This document shows, one piece after another, positions 10,055 through 19,226 of a stretch of 64,000 nucleotides of DNA. The translations under genes and the position numbers were made by a program. Numbering within the stretch: position 1 is the first letter of the stretch; each line of letters begins with the position of its first letter. Below the pieces are notes generated by a model. That model was not told the DNA's origin. It made no database searches and saw only the letters and a program-made list of their open reading frames with translations. Source of the DNA: Bacteroidales bacterium. GTDB lineage: Bacteria; Bacteroidota; Bacteroidia; Bacteroidales; Marinilabiliaceae. Where the stretch lies: assembly GCA_024401355.1 (NCBI GenBank), contig JAKSLF010000005.1:48435-112434 (forward strand), written 5' to 3'.

Positions 10055-10189
10055 AAGTTTGAAGTATTAGAGTTCAAATGAGTGACGTAAATTTAATGAA
10101 TTATTTTTATTTTCATTGTTAATGACTTGGTTTTATATAGTTACAACCATATTTTATCGTAAAACCATAAAAAATAAAATATCATTTCT

Positions 10190-10197
10190 TATTTTTG
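10190..10197 (+). promoter_or_regulatory. Possible -7 box for the CotH protein gene
   Basis: TATTTTTG matches TAnnTTTG and lies 27 nt before the ATG at 10225. No good -33 box is seen. The box overlaps an in-frame TTG at 10195, which argues against that TTG as start. The rest of the 170-bp divergent gap (10055-10224) is AT-rich with nothing else recognisable. Confidence 0.35.
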
Positions 10198-10224
10198 TCT
10201 GAAAATGTAAAACTCAATTTTGTT

Positions 10225-12681
10225 ATGAGCCTTATTAAAAGCAGTTCATTTTTTGTGCTTGGCATGTGTGTCATGACCATGACTTCGGTCGATGTTGATG
10301 GACAGGTAGTCATAAATGAGATTATGCAGTCGAATATTGACTGTATTATGGACGACCTTAACGAATTTCCAGATTCGTGGGTTGAACTCTATAATGCGGG
10401 CTCTGACGACGTAGACATGAGTCATCTTTCTCTGTCTGACACTGAGGATGCTTCATCTGCGTGGAACCTTAAAGCAGGTGGAATCTTACATGCTGGAGAC
10501 TATGCTCTTGTCTATTGCGACAAGGCTGAGACACGCATGCATACTCCCTTTAGGCTAGAAACAGGAAAAGGTTGTGCCGTTTATCTCTTCAGCGACAATG
10601 TAGTGATTGACAAACTTGAGAATCTCAAGAAGCAGCCTGCTCCAAATATTGCCTATGGCAGAACAACAGACAATGCAGATGATTGGGGCTATATGGCAGT
10701 ACCTACTCCAGGTGCGGCAAATTGTGGCGAAGTTTGCAAAGAGATACTTCCCGATCCTATCTTCAGCGAAAAGGGTAGAGTAGTCACCGGCTCTAAAATA
10801 ATAAACCTTGCATTGAGCATACCTGAAGATGCTCCTGCGGAAGCAGAAATAAGAATGACATTTGACGGCACAGAGCCTACAGAGACATCAGAACTCTACA
10901 CTCATCCATTGACCATCAATTCTACTAAGATTGTCAGGGCAAAGATTTTCTGCAATGGTTATTTGTCGCCTCGTTCTGCCGTGCAGTCGTTTGTCTATTT
11001 CCCACGTACCATGACACTTCCTATAGTGTCTATTGCTACTAATGACAAATATCTAAATGACAATAAAATCGGTATCTTTGTCGAAGGTACAGGAAGTAAG
11101 AAAAACTATGAAAATGACTGGCGACGTCCGATAAATTTTGAGCTTTTTGAAAAAGCGGGTGAAGAGTCGGTGATAAACCAATTGTGTGAAACGCGTGTGC
11201 AGGGCGGAGCCACACGCTCTAACAAGCTGAAGTCTATGGCAGTATATGCCAACAAGCGATTTGGTGTCAAGCGTTTTGACTATGAATTTTTCCCTGACCA
11301 GAAGCCAGGCATCAACAAGTTCAAATCGATTCTTCTGCGCAATGCCGGCAACGACTTCGACTATCTCTACATGCGTGATGCTATAATTCAGCGTACAATG
11401 TCGAGCCATGTCGATCTTGACTGGCAGGCATGGAAGCCTGTTGTGGTATATATCAATGGTGAATACCACGGCATTCTCTGCATCAGGGAGCGAAGCAATG
11501 AGGATAACATCTATAGCAACTATGATGGGCTTGAAGACATAGATATGGTTGAAAACAATGTCGAACTAAAAACTGGCACCTGGGACAATTTCAATGCCTT
11601 CAAGAACTTCTATAACGAGCAGGGTCATACTCTTGAAGAGTACTCAAAGTGGATAGATTGGAGCGAATATGCAGACCTGATGATTATGAACCTGTACTAT
11701 AACAATCAGGACTTCCCTGGCAACAATATCGTTGCCTGGCGTCCAAGGACAGAAGAGGGAATATGGCGATTCATAGTGAAAGATACCGATTTTGGAATGG
11801 GACTCTATGGCACACCTTATAACTATAAGACACTTGACTGGCTCCATAATCCCGATTACGATTCAAATCGCAAGTGGGGTGCCAATTCATACGACAACAC
11901 ACGACTTTTCCGTCGCATGATGGAGATTGAAGAATTCAGGGATGTCTTTTTTGACCGTACTGCGGTATATATGGGTGACTTCCTTAACGAAGCTGGTACC
12001 CGTGAAGTGTGGGATCCTATGTATAGCTTGATAAGAACTGAATACACATACCACAGACAAGGCATCAATCCATGGTGGCCTAACTATTCTGATGAGGTTA
12101 ATAATGCAAGGACATGGCTTCGCAACCGCACATCGTTCTTCTATTCTCATGTTGCCAGCTATTACAAGCTTGGTACACCTGTCAAGCTTACGGTCAACAA
12201 GGATATAACAGACAATGTAATTACAGCCATGAATGAAGTATGGCTTAGCAAGGGTGTCTTTGATGGTAAATTTTTCAAGAATAGAGTGATGACCATCCAT
12301 GGTCACCTGAAAGATGAAAAACCTATTGGTGGATGGATTATAAAGCAGACATATTCTGATGGTACCACTTCAGAAAAGGTTGTTGCGGACACAATATGTT
12401 CATTCACAATGCCAGACTGTGCATCGGTATCTGTCAATGCCATTATAGGTGAAGTAGGTATCAAGGACGTCAAGATAACCAATTGGAATTATAGTGACAA
12501 CGGCAGTGGTTTTACACTCGAAAATGTTGACGAGAGTGAGCGTGTCGAGTTATATAATCTTCAGGGAGTTGCCATCTTCAAGGGTGTAGCCAAGAATGGG
12601 ACAGTCGATATACCTGTCAATCAACATGGTGTATTCATCCTCAAGGTAGGAAGCGAGAGTATGAAGATACGACGAAAGTAG
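10225..12681 (+). CDS. Surface CotH-family protein with lamin-tail and chitobiase-like domains
   Basis: This 818-aa secreted protein combines an N-terminal lamin-tail domain (INEIMQSNID... DSWVELYN, about 25-170), a chitobiase/hexosaminidase C-terminal-like beta domain (about 185-260, MTFDGTEPTETSELY) and a CotH-kinase-type domain (about 270-600, with RNAGNDFDYLYMRDAI and DTDFGMGLYG). CotH proteins are protein kinases acting on secreted proteins; activity here is only inferred from family. The extreme C-terminus (VELYNLQGVAIFKG ... GVFILKVG ... MKIRRK) looks like a type IX sorting domain. I chose ATG 10225 because it gives a signal peptide ending near VDG/Q and because the upstream TTG lies within a putative promoter box. 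Confidence 0.85.
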   Translation: MSLIKSSSFFVLGMCVMTMTSVDVDGQVVINEIMQSNIDCIMDDLNEFPDSWVELYNAGSDDVDMSHLSLSDTEDASSAWNLKAGGILHAGDYALVYCDKAETRMHTPFRLETGKGCAVYLFSDNVVIDKLENLKKQPAPNIAYGRTTDNADDWGYMAVPTPGAANCGEVCKEILPDPIFSEKGRVVTGSKIINLALSIPEDAPAEAEIRMTFDGTEPTETSELYTHPLTINSTKIVRAKIFCNGYLSPRSAVQSFVYFPRTMTLPIVSIATNDKYLNDNKIGIFVEGTGSKKNYENDWRRPINFELFEKAGEESVINQLCETRVQGGATRSNKLKSMAVYANKRFGVKRFDYEFFPDQKPGINKFKSILLRNAGNDFDYLYMRDAIIQRTMSSHVDLDWQAWKPVVVYINGEYHGILCIRERSNEDNIYSNYDGLEDIDMVENNVELKTGTWDNFNAFKNFYNEQGHTLEEYSKWIDWSEYADLMIMNLYYNNQDFPGNNIVAWRPRTEEGIWRFIVKDTDFGMGLYGTPYNYKTLDWLHNPDYDSNRKWGANSYDNTRLFRRMMEIEEFRDVFFDRTAVYMGDFLNEAGTREVWDPMYSLIRTEYTYHRQGINPWWPNYSDEVNNARTWLRNRTSFFYSHVASYYKLGTPVKLTVNKDITDNVITAMNEVWLSKGVFDGKFFKNRVMTIHGHLKDEKPIGGWIIKQTYSDGTTSEKVVADTICSFTMPDCASVSVNAIIGEVGIKDVKITNWNYSDNGSGFTLENVDESERVELYNLQGVAIFKGVAKNGTVDIPVNQHGVFILKVGSESMKIRRK

Positions 12682-12693
12682 GGTATTCATCCC

Positions 12694-12708
12694 TCGAAGG
12701 TTCGATAA
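12694..12708 (+). repeat. Short intergenic repeat TCGAAGGTTCGATAA, copy 1
   Basis: The 13-base core GAAGGTTCGATAA occurs here and again at 27697-27709 and 27741-27753, each time just behind a stop codon. CGAAggTTCG inside it is a small self-complementary unit. This copy also follows a 4-bp AGGG/CCCT stem. Confidence 0.5.
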
Positions 12709-12723
12709 TTTATTAATTACAAT

Positions 12724-12972
12724 ATGAAATATCAGTATGCTACAAAGGGCACATGCAGTCGTGTCATAACTATCGATGTTGAAGATGGCATCGTAAAGTC
12801 TGTAGAATTTTTTGGCGGCTGCCATGGTAATCTTCAGGGCATCGCCAAGCTCGTTCAAGGCATGAAGGTAGAAGATGTCATATCACGTCTCGAAGGCATA
12901 GACTGTGGTGGCAAAGGCACTTCATGTCCCGACCAGCTCAGTTGTGCCCTCAAGCAGATAGCTGCTTGTTGA
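12724..12972 (+). CDS. Small TSCPD-domain protein (TIGR03905 family)
   Basis: The 82-aa protein matches the small stand-alone TSCPD family. That domain is otherwise found at the C-terminus of some ribonucleotide reductases and is thought to bind metal. The diagnostic stretch is GKGTSCPDQLSCALKQ near the C-terminus, with further cysteines at FFGGCHGN and IDCGG. The stand-alone protein has no settled function. It lies 42 nt behind the CotH gene and may be read through from it. Confidence 0.85.
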   Translation: MKYQYATKGTCSRVITIDVEDGIVKSVEFFGGCHGNLQGIAKLVQGMKVEDVISRLEGIDCGGKGTSCPDQLSCALKQIAAC

Positions 12973-13128
12973 CATCCATCCGGAGAAGTTTCGTTATGGT
13001 CCCGATATGGTAAGGTGATTTTGTGATTTACGTTTTGAAATGGTAAGTATGATGAAAAAGTGAAAAATGGGTATTTTGTGATAGAAGAGGACGTGTAAAG
13101 TAGGAAGGCAAAAAATTCAAAAATTTCA

Positions 13129-13136
13129 TACTTTTG
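13129..13136 (+). promoter_or_regulatory. -7 box of the TonB receptor operon
   Basis: TACTTTTG matches TAnnTTTG, 72 nt before the ATG at 13209; no clear -33 TTTG box. The 236-bp gap 12973-13208 holds nothing else I can name. Confidence 0.45.
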
Positions 13137-13208
13137 CATAGGGATTTTTTATGTTGGCATTGTCTTTATAATATGTAACAACTAAAATATCCACAAATAA
13201 ACTGTCAG

Positions 13209-15830
13209 ATGAATAATAAGACAATTGCAAAAGTAATTGCTATAACGATGGCCCTGATGATGAGTATTGGAACGCATGCCCAGAATATAACGCTTTCGCT
13301 AAAGGCTGCCACCATTAACGACTTTGTTTCTGCCATTCAGGATCAAACATCTTATACCTTTGTCTATGGTTCCGACATTGTATTTCGTCAGCCGCTTAAC
13401 ATCAATGTCAAAAGTGCGACTCTTGCTGATGTTCTCAAGGAAGTCATGGAGCCTGAAGGTATTCGCTATGAGAGAACAAGGCAACACATTATGCTTTTTT
13501 ATGACAAGGTTGCGCAAAGCAACGTCAAGACTATAAGCGGCCATGTGATTGATGCCACTTCACGTGAGACTCTAATTGGCGCTACGGTCTATTCGGTTAA
13601 CGACCACAAGGGCACCACGACCAACAGCTATGGTTTCTTCTCCCTCACTTTGCCAGAAGGTTATACAATGCTCCATGTCTCGTATATGGGCTATATCTCC
13701 AAGGGTGTAGCGTTGAGCATTCAGGCTGATACGGCCATGATTATCGAACTGCTTACGGACAATCGTATTGAGGAGGTTGTTGTCGAGGCTACACGTCCGG
13801 AGACTGGCATCATGTCGTCGCGTACAGGTGCCGTGGCCATGGACATAGGAGCCATCAAGTCTATGCCATCTTTTCTTGGTGAGCCAGATGTGTTAAAAGC
13901 TCTCCAGATGCTTCCAAGTGTTCAGCGTGGTGTCTCGGGAACATCCATTATGAGTGTCAGGGGCGGCAACCGTGACCAGAATCTCTATTTGCTTGATGGT
14001 GTACCTTTTTATAATGTCGACCATCTTTTTGGCTTCATTTCGGCTTTTACGCCTGATGCCACGAAGCGTGTCGACTTTTTCTCCTCGTCATTTCCATCGC
14101 GCTATGGGGGACGCCTGTCGTCGGTGATAGACGTGCGTACCAAGGACGGCGACATGCAGCATTATCACGGCTCGCTTACGCTCGGCACTATTACTAGCCA
14201 TATCACTCTCGAGGGACCTATTTGCGACGACAAGACTTCCTTCATCGTTTCGTTCCGTCGTAGTCTTGTCGATATGCTTTTGCCATTGAAGTTCAATTTC
14301 TATGACATTAACGCCAAGATAAACCACATTTTCAATGATCGTAACCGTCTTTTCTCTACTTTCTACATGGGTCGTGACAAGATGGGCCAGAAGGAAAACA
14401 ATGGTTATAAAGTCAACATAGGTGAAACTTGCAATCAGCAGGATGTTGCTCTCGGATGGGGAAATACTATGGGGTCGCTCCGCTGGAACCATATTTTCTC
14501 GCACAAGGTGTTTTCCAACATGACACTTGCACGCAACAAGTTCTATTTCGACTGCGACTATGCAAATACCAATAGCGTCAAGAAGGATGCAACAGATGCG
14601 TCGCATGAGCGCATAACCGATAAGATGAATTCAAATAGCCAGATTGACGATTGGATGGCCATGTATGACATCGATTACAATCCCAACCATAGCAATCATG
14701 TCAAGTTTGGTCTTCAGTATACTCTTCACCGCTTTATGCCAGACAAGTCGAGTGTCATTCATGAAGTGGAAACTGCCGACACACTGTTCTTCATTGGTCG
14801 AAGTCACGATAGTGACAAACGCATTGGTAACGAGACTGATATCTACATTGAGGATGACATTGCCCTTGGTGACCACATCAATGCCAATGTAGGCTTTCGC
14901 TTCCCGTTTTTTGTCATAGAGAGCAAACTTTATAAGGCTGTCGAGCCACGTCTGTCACTCACGGTCAAGGCTGGTTATGGCATGCGTTTCAAGGGTGCCT
15001 ATACACGTATGCATCAGTATGTTCACCTGCTTACTACTAGCCGCGTTTCCATCCCTGCCGATCTATGGATGCCAATAAGCAAGAATATTAAGCCTATGGA
15101 AAGCGACTTATTCGTCATGGGCTTATACTACAATGGTCTGGAGGGTTGGGAGGCTAGTGCTGAGGCCTATTATAAGGAGATGCGAGACATCTTCGATTAT
15201 AAGGATGGCTATGGCTTCAATAATAGTGGTGAGGATTGGGAGAAAATAGTGGCTGTTGGACGAGGTGTATCAAGAGGCATAGAATTCTCCATCCGTCGCA
15301 CTCAAGGTCCTGTCACTGGTTCTGTCAATTACACCTTTAGTAGGAGTGAACGCAAGTTTGACCGTAATGTCAACAACGGCAAATGGTTCCGTGCCGATTT
15401 TGACCGCCCTCATAAGTTTAATATCAACGCCATGTGGCATATTAGCAACCGCTATGAGTTCGCTGCATCTTGGTCGCTATCGTCGGGTACTATGGCCACA
15501 ATCTCTTCAATGCAAGCCATATCGCCAAACATTGATGCTGTGATTACGAGTGTAGATTGGTGGAATATGCATGACCTTTTCTATTACGATGGACGAAATA
15601 ACTACAGGTTGCCTAACACTCATAGTCTCGACCTCAGTTTCATGATGCACCGTCAGCGCAAGTGGTTCAAACGTACCATCGCTATAGGTCTCATGAACGC
15701 ATACAACCATCACAATGCCGACTGGGCATTCATGGACGAAAAATATGTCGACGACCATTGGAGCGTAGGCGTCAAGACTATGTGCATGAATCCTATTCTG
15801 CCATCATTTTCCTATACAATGACCTTTTAA
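13209..15830 (+). CDS. TonB-dependent outer-membrane receptor with STN domain
   Basis: This 873-aa outer-membrane transporter has a signal peptide (to about residue 24, GTHA/Q), then an STN domain (about 25-98), a carboxypeptidase-regulatory-like beta domain (about 103-185, SGHVIDATSRETLIGATV), a TonB plug (about 205-310, with MSVRGGNRDQNLYLLDGVP) and a 22-strand barrel ending in FSYTMTF. It would import a large ligand with energy from TonB. An STN domain usually talks to a FecR-like anti-sigma factor, but no sigma/anti-sigma genes are adjacent. It is followed after 2 nt by a DUF4249 lipoprotein, a standing pairing in Bacteroidetes. The ligand is unknown; there is no SusD, so a polysaccharide locus is not indicated. 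Confidence 0.93.
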   Translation: MNNKTIAKVIAITMALMMSIGTHAQNITLSLKAATINDFVSAIQDQTSYTFVYGSDIVFRQPLNINVKSATLADVLKEVMEPEGIRYERTRQHIMLFYDKVAQSNVKTISGHVIDATSRETLIGATVYSVNDHKGTTTNSYGFFSLTLPEGYTMLHVSYMGYISKGVALSIQADTAMIIELLTDNRIEEVVVEATRPETGIMSSRTGAVAMDIGAIKSMPSFLGEPDVLKALQMLPSVQRGVSGTSIMSVRGGNRDQNLYLLDGVPFYNVDHLFGFISAFTPDATKRVDFFSSSFPSRYGGRLSSVIDVRTKDGDMQHYHGSLTLGTITSHITLEGPICDDKTSFIVSFRRSLVDMLLPLKFNFYDINAKINHIFNDRNRLFSTFYMGRDKMGQKENNGYKVNIGETCNQQDVALGWGNTMGSLRWNHIFSHKVFSNMTLARNKFYFDCDYANTNSVKKDATDASHERITDKMNSNSQIDDWMAMYDIDYNPNHSNHVKFGLQYTLHRFMPDKSSVIHEVETADTLFFIGRSHDSDKRIGNETDIYIEDDIALGDHINANVGFRFPFFVIESKLYKAVEPRLSLTVKAGYGMRFKGAYTRMHQYVHLLTTSRVSIPADLWMPISKNIKPMESDLFVMGLYYNGLEGWEASAEAYYKEMRDIFDYKDGYGFNNSGEDWEKIVAVGRGVSRGIEFSIRRTQGPVTGSVNYTFSRSERKFDRNVNNGKWFRADFDRPHKFNINAMWHISNRYEFAASWSLSSGTMATISSMQAISPNIDAVITSVDWWNMHDLFYYDGRNNYRLPNTHSLDLSFMMHRQRKWFKRTIAIGLMNAYNHHNADWAFMDEKYVDDHWSVGVKTMCMNPILPSFSYTMTF

Positions 15831-15832
15831 AA

Positions 15833-16963
15833 ATGAAACGACATACTATGATAAAGAAAATTATTCTGTTCGTTGCTATTGCATTAACCATCTGCTCATG
15901 CGAAAATGAAGACATTGATATTACTGTTCGTCATAAGGCCACAGCCGACATACGTGCAATACTCAATAATGTCACCAGGAAGAACACTATTGAGATAGCT
16001 GTCACCAAAGAAAACTCGATGGAGGTTAATTATCGTAATGGAATGTCGGTATCCCTTTATGTGAATGGTCAGTTGACACATAGTGGTATCACCTCTGGTG
16101 AAGGTTCTTCATATAGGTCAGGTGATTTCGAACTTACTGATTGTCATTTCAATGTAGGCGATAAGGTAGAACTATTTGTAGACAGTGACACTCTTGACAT
16201 TCATGCATCAGCACAATGTGTGGTAGACCAGCCAGTTGTCATTAAGGACTTCAAGAGAGTGTTCGATGAGCGGTCCTCTCCTCTCTACTACATCACCATC
16301 AACGAACCTCTTGATGACGGAAAGGATCATTTTTATAGATTATCCATATATAGTCAGAATACATATTTTTATCCTTATGACTATTATTATGATTCTAACG
16401 AGAATTCTTTTAACAATATTATATGGAAACGGGTAGACAATAATCTTTACTACTTGTCGTCAGATTTCTCTTTTGACAATGACATTGCCCTCAACGATGG
16501 ACAGTCGCGTGTCAACATGAATCTTGGCGATACTGTCATCAAGACATATGGCACATGGATGGGTGGCACGGAGAATACCTATGCCATTTTCAGCAATAAG
16601 TATTTCGAAAATGGCGAATATACGCTTCGTATAAACCCTGAACTTTCAAATATATCCTACAGCATTTGGAACCAGAAGTGGAATCATTTGCTTGTATGTG
16701 TCTCACGCATTTCTGACGACGAGTATTATTTCCTCCATGCTTCGACGCTTTTATCCCAGTACGACGGCGGTAAGCTCTTTTCAGGCAATCCGCCTTCTCT
16801 CAATAGCAACATAAATGGTGCCAAGGGCATTTTTGCCGTTGAGAGTACATCAGCTGTCTACGACTTCTGGTCGTGTGTAAGTATCGAGCAGGTACAACAA
16901 ATTTTCAATGCTGACACTATAGCTGCCGAAAAGGAAGTGTTTCTGCAAAACTTTAATCTATAG
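15833..16963 (+). CDS. DUF4249 lipoprotein, partner of the TonB receptor
   Basis: The 376-aa protein starts with a basic N-terminus, a hydrophobic stretch and a lipobox ending in ICSC, so it is a lipoprotein. The body is the beta-rich DUF4249 fold (KATADIRAILNN..., SVSLYVNGQL, CVVDQPV). DUF4249 proteins regularly sit behind TonB receptors and are presumed to work with them at the outer membrane. The stop of the receptor gene ends 2 nt before this ATG; the in-frame ATG at 15848 (MIKKII...) is an equally good start and would leave a 17-nt gap. A longer reading frame extends upstream inside the receptor gene but has no signal peptide. Confidence 0.88.
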   Translation: MKRHTMIKKIILFVAIALTICSCENEDIDITVRHKATADIRAILNNVTRKNTIEIAVTKENSMEVNYRNGMSVSLYVNGQLTHSGITSGEGSSYRSGDFELTDCHFNVGDKVELFVDSDTLDIHASAQCVVDQPVVIKDFKRVFDERSSPLYYITINEPLDDGKDHFYRLSIYSQNTYFYPYDYYYDSNENSFNNIIWKRVDNNLYYLSSDFSFDNDIALNDGQSRVNMNLGDTVIKTYGTWMGGTENTYAIFSNKYFENGEYTLRINPELSNISYSIWNQKWNHLLVCVSRISDDEYYFLHASTLLSQYDGGKLFSGNPPSLNSNINGAKGIFAVESTSAVYDFWSCVSIEQVQQIFNADTIAAEKEVFLQNFNL

Positions 16964-16975
16964 CTAATATACAAA

Positions 16976-17008
16976 AGGACTTCCCGAGAAAGGGAAGTCC
17001 TAGTTTTT
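16976..17008. terminator. Bidirectional terminator between DUF4249 gene and metF
   Basis: AGGACTTCCC (16976-16985) pairs perfectly with GGGAAGTCCT (16992-17001), loop GAGAAA. T runs follow on both strands (TTTTTT on plus, TTTTG on minus), suiting the two convergent genes. Confidence 0.9.
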
Positions 17009-17025
17009 TGAGGATATTCTTTGTT

Positions 17026-17973
17026 TTAGAAGATATTCTTTGCCACAGCCTTGACGCTGTCGGAAGCCATCAGAGTATAGAAATGAAGGTCGGGTACACC
17101 AGCGGCCATAAGCTCTTTGCATTGCTGTGTAAGCCATTCGATACCTACTTGCTTTACTGCTTCATCGTCTTTGCAGCTGTCTACAGCCTTGACAAAATCT
17201 TCTGGGATGTTGCAGTTAAACACTCGTGGTAATATAGACAACTGACGTTTTTTTGTCAATGGCTTTAGCCCTGGAATGATTGGTACATTGATGCCGGCAG
17301 CGCGACAACGGCTAACAAAGTCGAAGAACTTCTGGTTGTCATAGAAAAGCTGTGTGATGATATATTCGGCACCAAGATCGACCTTCTGCTTCAGGTAGCG
17401 GATGTCGCTATCGATGTTAGGTGCTTCGGCATGTTTTTCGGGATAGCCGGCAACACCGAATGAAAAACGAGTTTCGAGAGGATCGTTGAGTGTGCCTTCG
17501 AGGAATCTTCCGTCGTTAAGGTCGTTGATCTGTCCTATAAGGTCTGATGCATGAAGATGACATTCGTTTTGTGGCACGAGAATTTCCTTGTCCATGTCGC
17601 CACGAAGAACAAAGAGGTCATGAACGCCAAGAATGTTGAGGTCGATCAGGACATATTCAGTTTCGCTTTTGGTAAAGCCGTTGCAGATTATGTGTGGGAC
17701 AGTCGGAATGCCATATCTTTTCTGAAGAGCAGCAGCAACAGCTACTGTACCAGGGCGCTTGCGAACAAACACTTTCTTAAGCAGACCGTCTGAAGAGTTT
17801 TCGTAAACAGGCTCTGAATGGTGTGTTGTGATATTAATAAATAAAGGATTGAACTCCTTAAGCATATCGATGCTGTTATATATTTTCTGTATGCTGCTTC
17901 CCTTTGCTGGTGGCAGTACCTCTATTGAAAAGCCGGTTGTCTTGCGGTTACGTAATATTTCTCCTACGGTCAT
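17026..17973 (-). CDS. metF: Methylenetetrahydrofolate reductase
   Basis: This cytoplasmic flavoenzyme reduces 5,10-methylene-THF to 5-methyl-THF, the methyl donor for methionine synthesis. The 315-aa TIM-barrel shows the family stretches FSIEVLPP near residue 15, VPHIICNG near 95, LRGD near 122, and QLFYDNQKFFDF near 205. Length is normal. It is monocistronic. A TAACTTTG -7 box lies 42-49 nt upstream on the minus strand. I see no cobalamin or SAM riboswitch in its short leader. Confidence 0.95.
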   Translation of the reverse strand: MTVGEILRNRKTTGFSIEVLPPAKGSSIQKIYNSIDMLKEFNPLFINITTHHSEPVYENSSDGLLKKVFVRKRPGTVAVAAALQKRYGIPTVPHIICNGFTKSETEYVLIDLNILGVHDLFVLRGDMDKEILVPQNECHLHASDLIGQINDLNDGRFLEGTLNDPLETRFSFGVAGYPEKHAEAPNIDSDIRYLKQKVDLGAEYIITQLFYDNQKFFDFVSRCRAAGINVPIIPGLKPLTKKRQLSILPRVFNCNIPEDFVKAVDSCKDDEAVKQVGIEWLTQQCKELMAAGVPDLHFYTLMASDSVKAVAKNIF

Positions 17974-18014
17974 GATTATATAAGTGTGTATTTGTTTTTC
18001 AGTGGTTTTGCCGA

Positions 18015-18022
18015 CAAAGTTA
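18015..18022 (-). promoter_or_regulatory. -7 box of metF
   Basis: CAAAGTTA on the plus strand is TAACTTTG on the minus strand, a full match to TAnnTTTG, 42 nt upstream of the metF ATG. No clear -33 box. Confidence 0.5.
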
Positions 18023-18040
18023 GCAATTTAATGTTGAATA

Positions 18041-18072
18041 ATTGTTTTGGTGCGTATAAAGATTTATCTTTG
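18041..18072 (+). promoter_or_regulatory. Promoter of the esterase/nucleotidase fusion gene
   Basis: ATTG at 18041-18044, a 20-nt spacer and TATCTTTG at 18065-18072. The ATG follows 30 nt later. It is divergent from the metF box. Confidence 0.55.
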
Positions 18073-18102
18073 TACCAGCGAATAAAAAAATATTTTTGAG
18101 CA

Positions 18103-19191
18103 ATGGAGACACAGGTGACTCAGTTCCCTTGGTTAATGGAGGGTAAGAAGATATTATATGTACATGGGTTTGCATCATCGGGTGCAAGTGGTACGGCAAA
18201 GAGCTTGAGGATATTGCTTCCTAAGGCCACAGTCATTTCGCCCGACCTGCCGTTAAGTGCAAAGGCTGCTATCGACCTTCTCCACAAAATATGTGACGAA
18301 GAAAAGCCTGATCTTATTATAGGAACCTCAATGGGAGGTATGTATGCCGAGCAACTATATGGTTATGACCGTATTCTTGTCAATCCTGCCTTTCAGATAG
18401 CTGAGACATTCAAAACGCTTCATGCCATGGGCAAGCAGAAATGGCTCAATAAACGTGCAGATGGTGAGACAGAGTTCTGGATGACTCAGGATATTGTTGA
18501 CGAATATCGTGAAGTTGCTGCAAATAACTTCTCGAAAGTAAGCGAAGAAGAATGTAGAGAACGTGTTTATGGTCTGTTCGGCGACAAAGACCCCGTTGTA
18601 CACACACAAGGAATCTTCTCGACGCATTATATAAATGCCATAACATTTGATGGCGAACATCACTTGAACGACCATGCTCTTATAAATTCGGTCATTCCAG
18701 TCATCAATTGGATAAACGACAAGCAGGATGGTCGCCAGAAGCCGATACTTTATATTGACCTTGACAACACATTGGCCGACTATAACAACGGATGGCGTAA
18801 GTTGTCGGAGGAGTCGAAGAAGGAATATGACGGTCATCTGTATGACACTCCGGGCTTTTTTGCTGGTCTGGAACCTCTGCCAAGTGCTGTAAAGGCATTT
18901 AAGCATCTTTCACTACGCTATGACACCTATATACTTTCGAGTGCGCCATTCACAAATCCGACGGCTTGGAGCGACAAGCTTGAATGGGTGAAGCGTTATC
19001 TTGGTGTTGGTGCGTTCCGCCGTTTGATAATTTCGCATCACAAGAACCTAAGTTATGGCGATTACCTTATTGACGACCGTGAGGTTAATGGTGCAAAAGA
19101 CTTCATGGGAACTTTCATACACTTTGGTGAAGACCCATTCAAGACGTGGGACGACGTCGTCGTGTTCTTTGACCGCCTCGGTGGCCAGTAA
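18103..19191 (+). CDS. Fusion: YqiA-type alpha/beta hydrolase + 5'(3')-deoxyribonucleotidase
   Basis: The 362-aa protein joins two enzymes. Residues about 13-205 are a small YqiA/YcfP-type esterase: LYVHGFASSG oxyanion region, nucleophile elbow GTSMGG, acid in GDKDP and a histidine in GEHHLND. Residues about 215-355 are a HAD-fold nucleotidase of the NT5C type: motif I DLDNTLADYN, motif II ILSSAP, and the final acidic motif YLIDDR. Both catalytic sets look complete, so this is not decay. NT5C-type enzymes dephosphorylate deoxynucleotides; the esterase substrate is unknown. A GH31 gene follows after 35 bp but no shared pathway is evident. Confidence 0.85.
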   Translation: METQVTQFPWLMEGKKILYVHGFASSGASGTAKSLRILLPKATVISPDLPLSAKAAIDLLHKICDEEKPDLIIGTSMGGMYAEQLYGYDRILVNPAFQIAETFKTLHAMGKQKWLNKRADGETEFWMTQDIVDEYREVAANNFSKVSEEECRERVYGLFGDKDPVVHTQGIFSTHYINAITFDGEHHLNDHALINSVIPVINWINDKQDGRQKPILYIDLDNTLADYNNGWRKLSEESKKEYDGHLYDTPGFFAGLEPLPSAVKAFKHLSLRYDTYILSSAPFTNPTAWSDKLEWVKRYLGVGAFRRLIISHHKNLSYGDYLIDDREVNGAKDFMGTFIHFGEDPFKTWDDVVVFFDRLGGQ

Positions 19192-19226
19192 ATTGTTATG
19201 ACTATTACTAGTAAATCACTATTATA

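Noticed and set aside
13209-16963. SusC/SusD polysaccharide-utilisation locus
   Set aside because: The partner of the receptor is a DUF4249 lipoprotein, not SusD, and no glycosidase is cotranscribed; the GH31 gene lies in another transcription unit.
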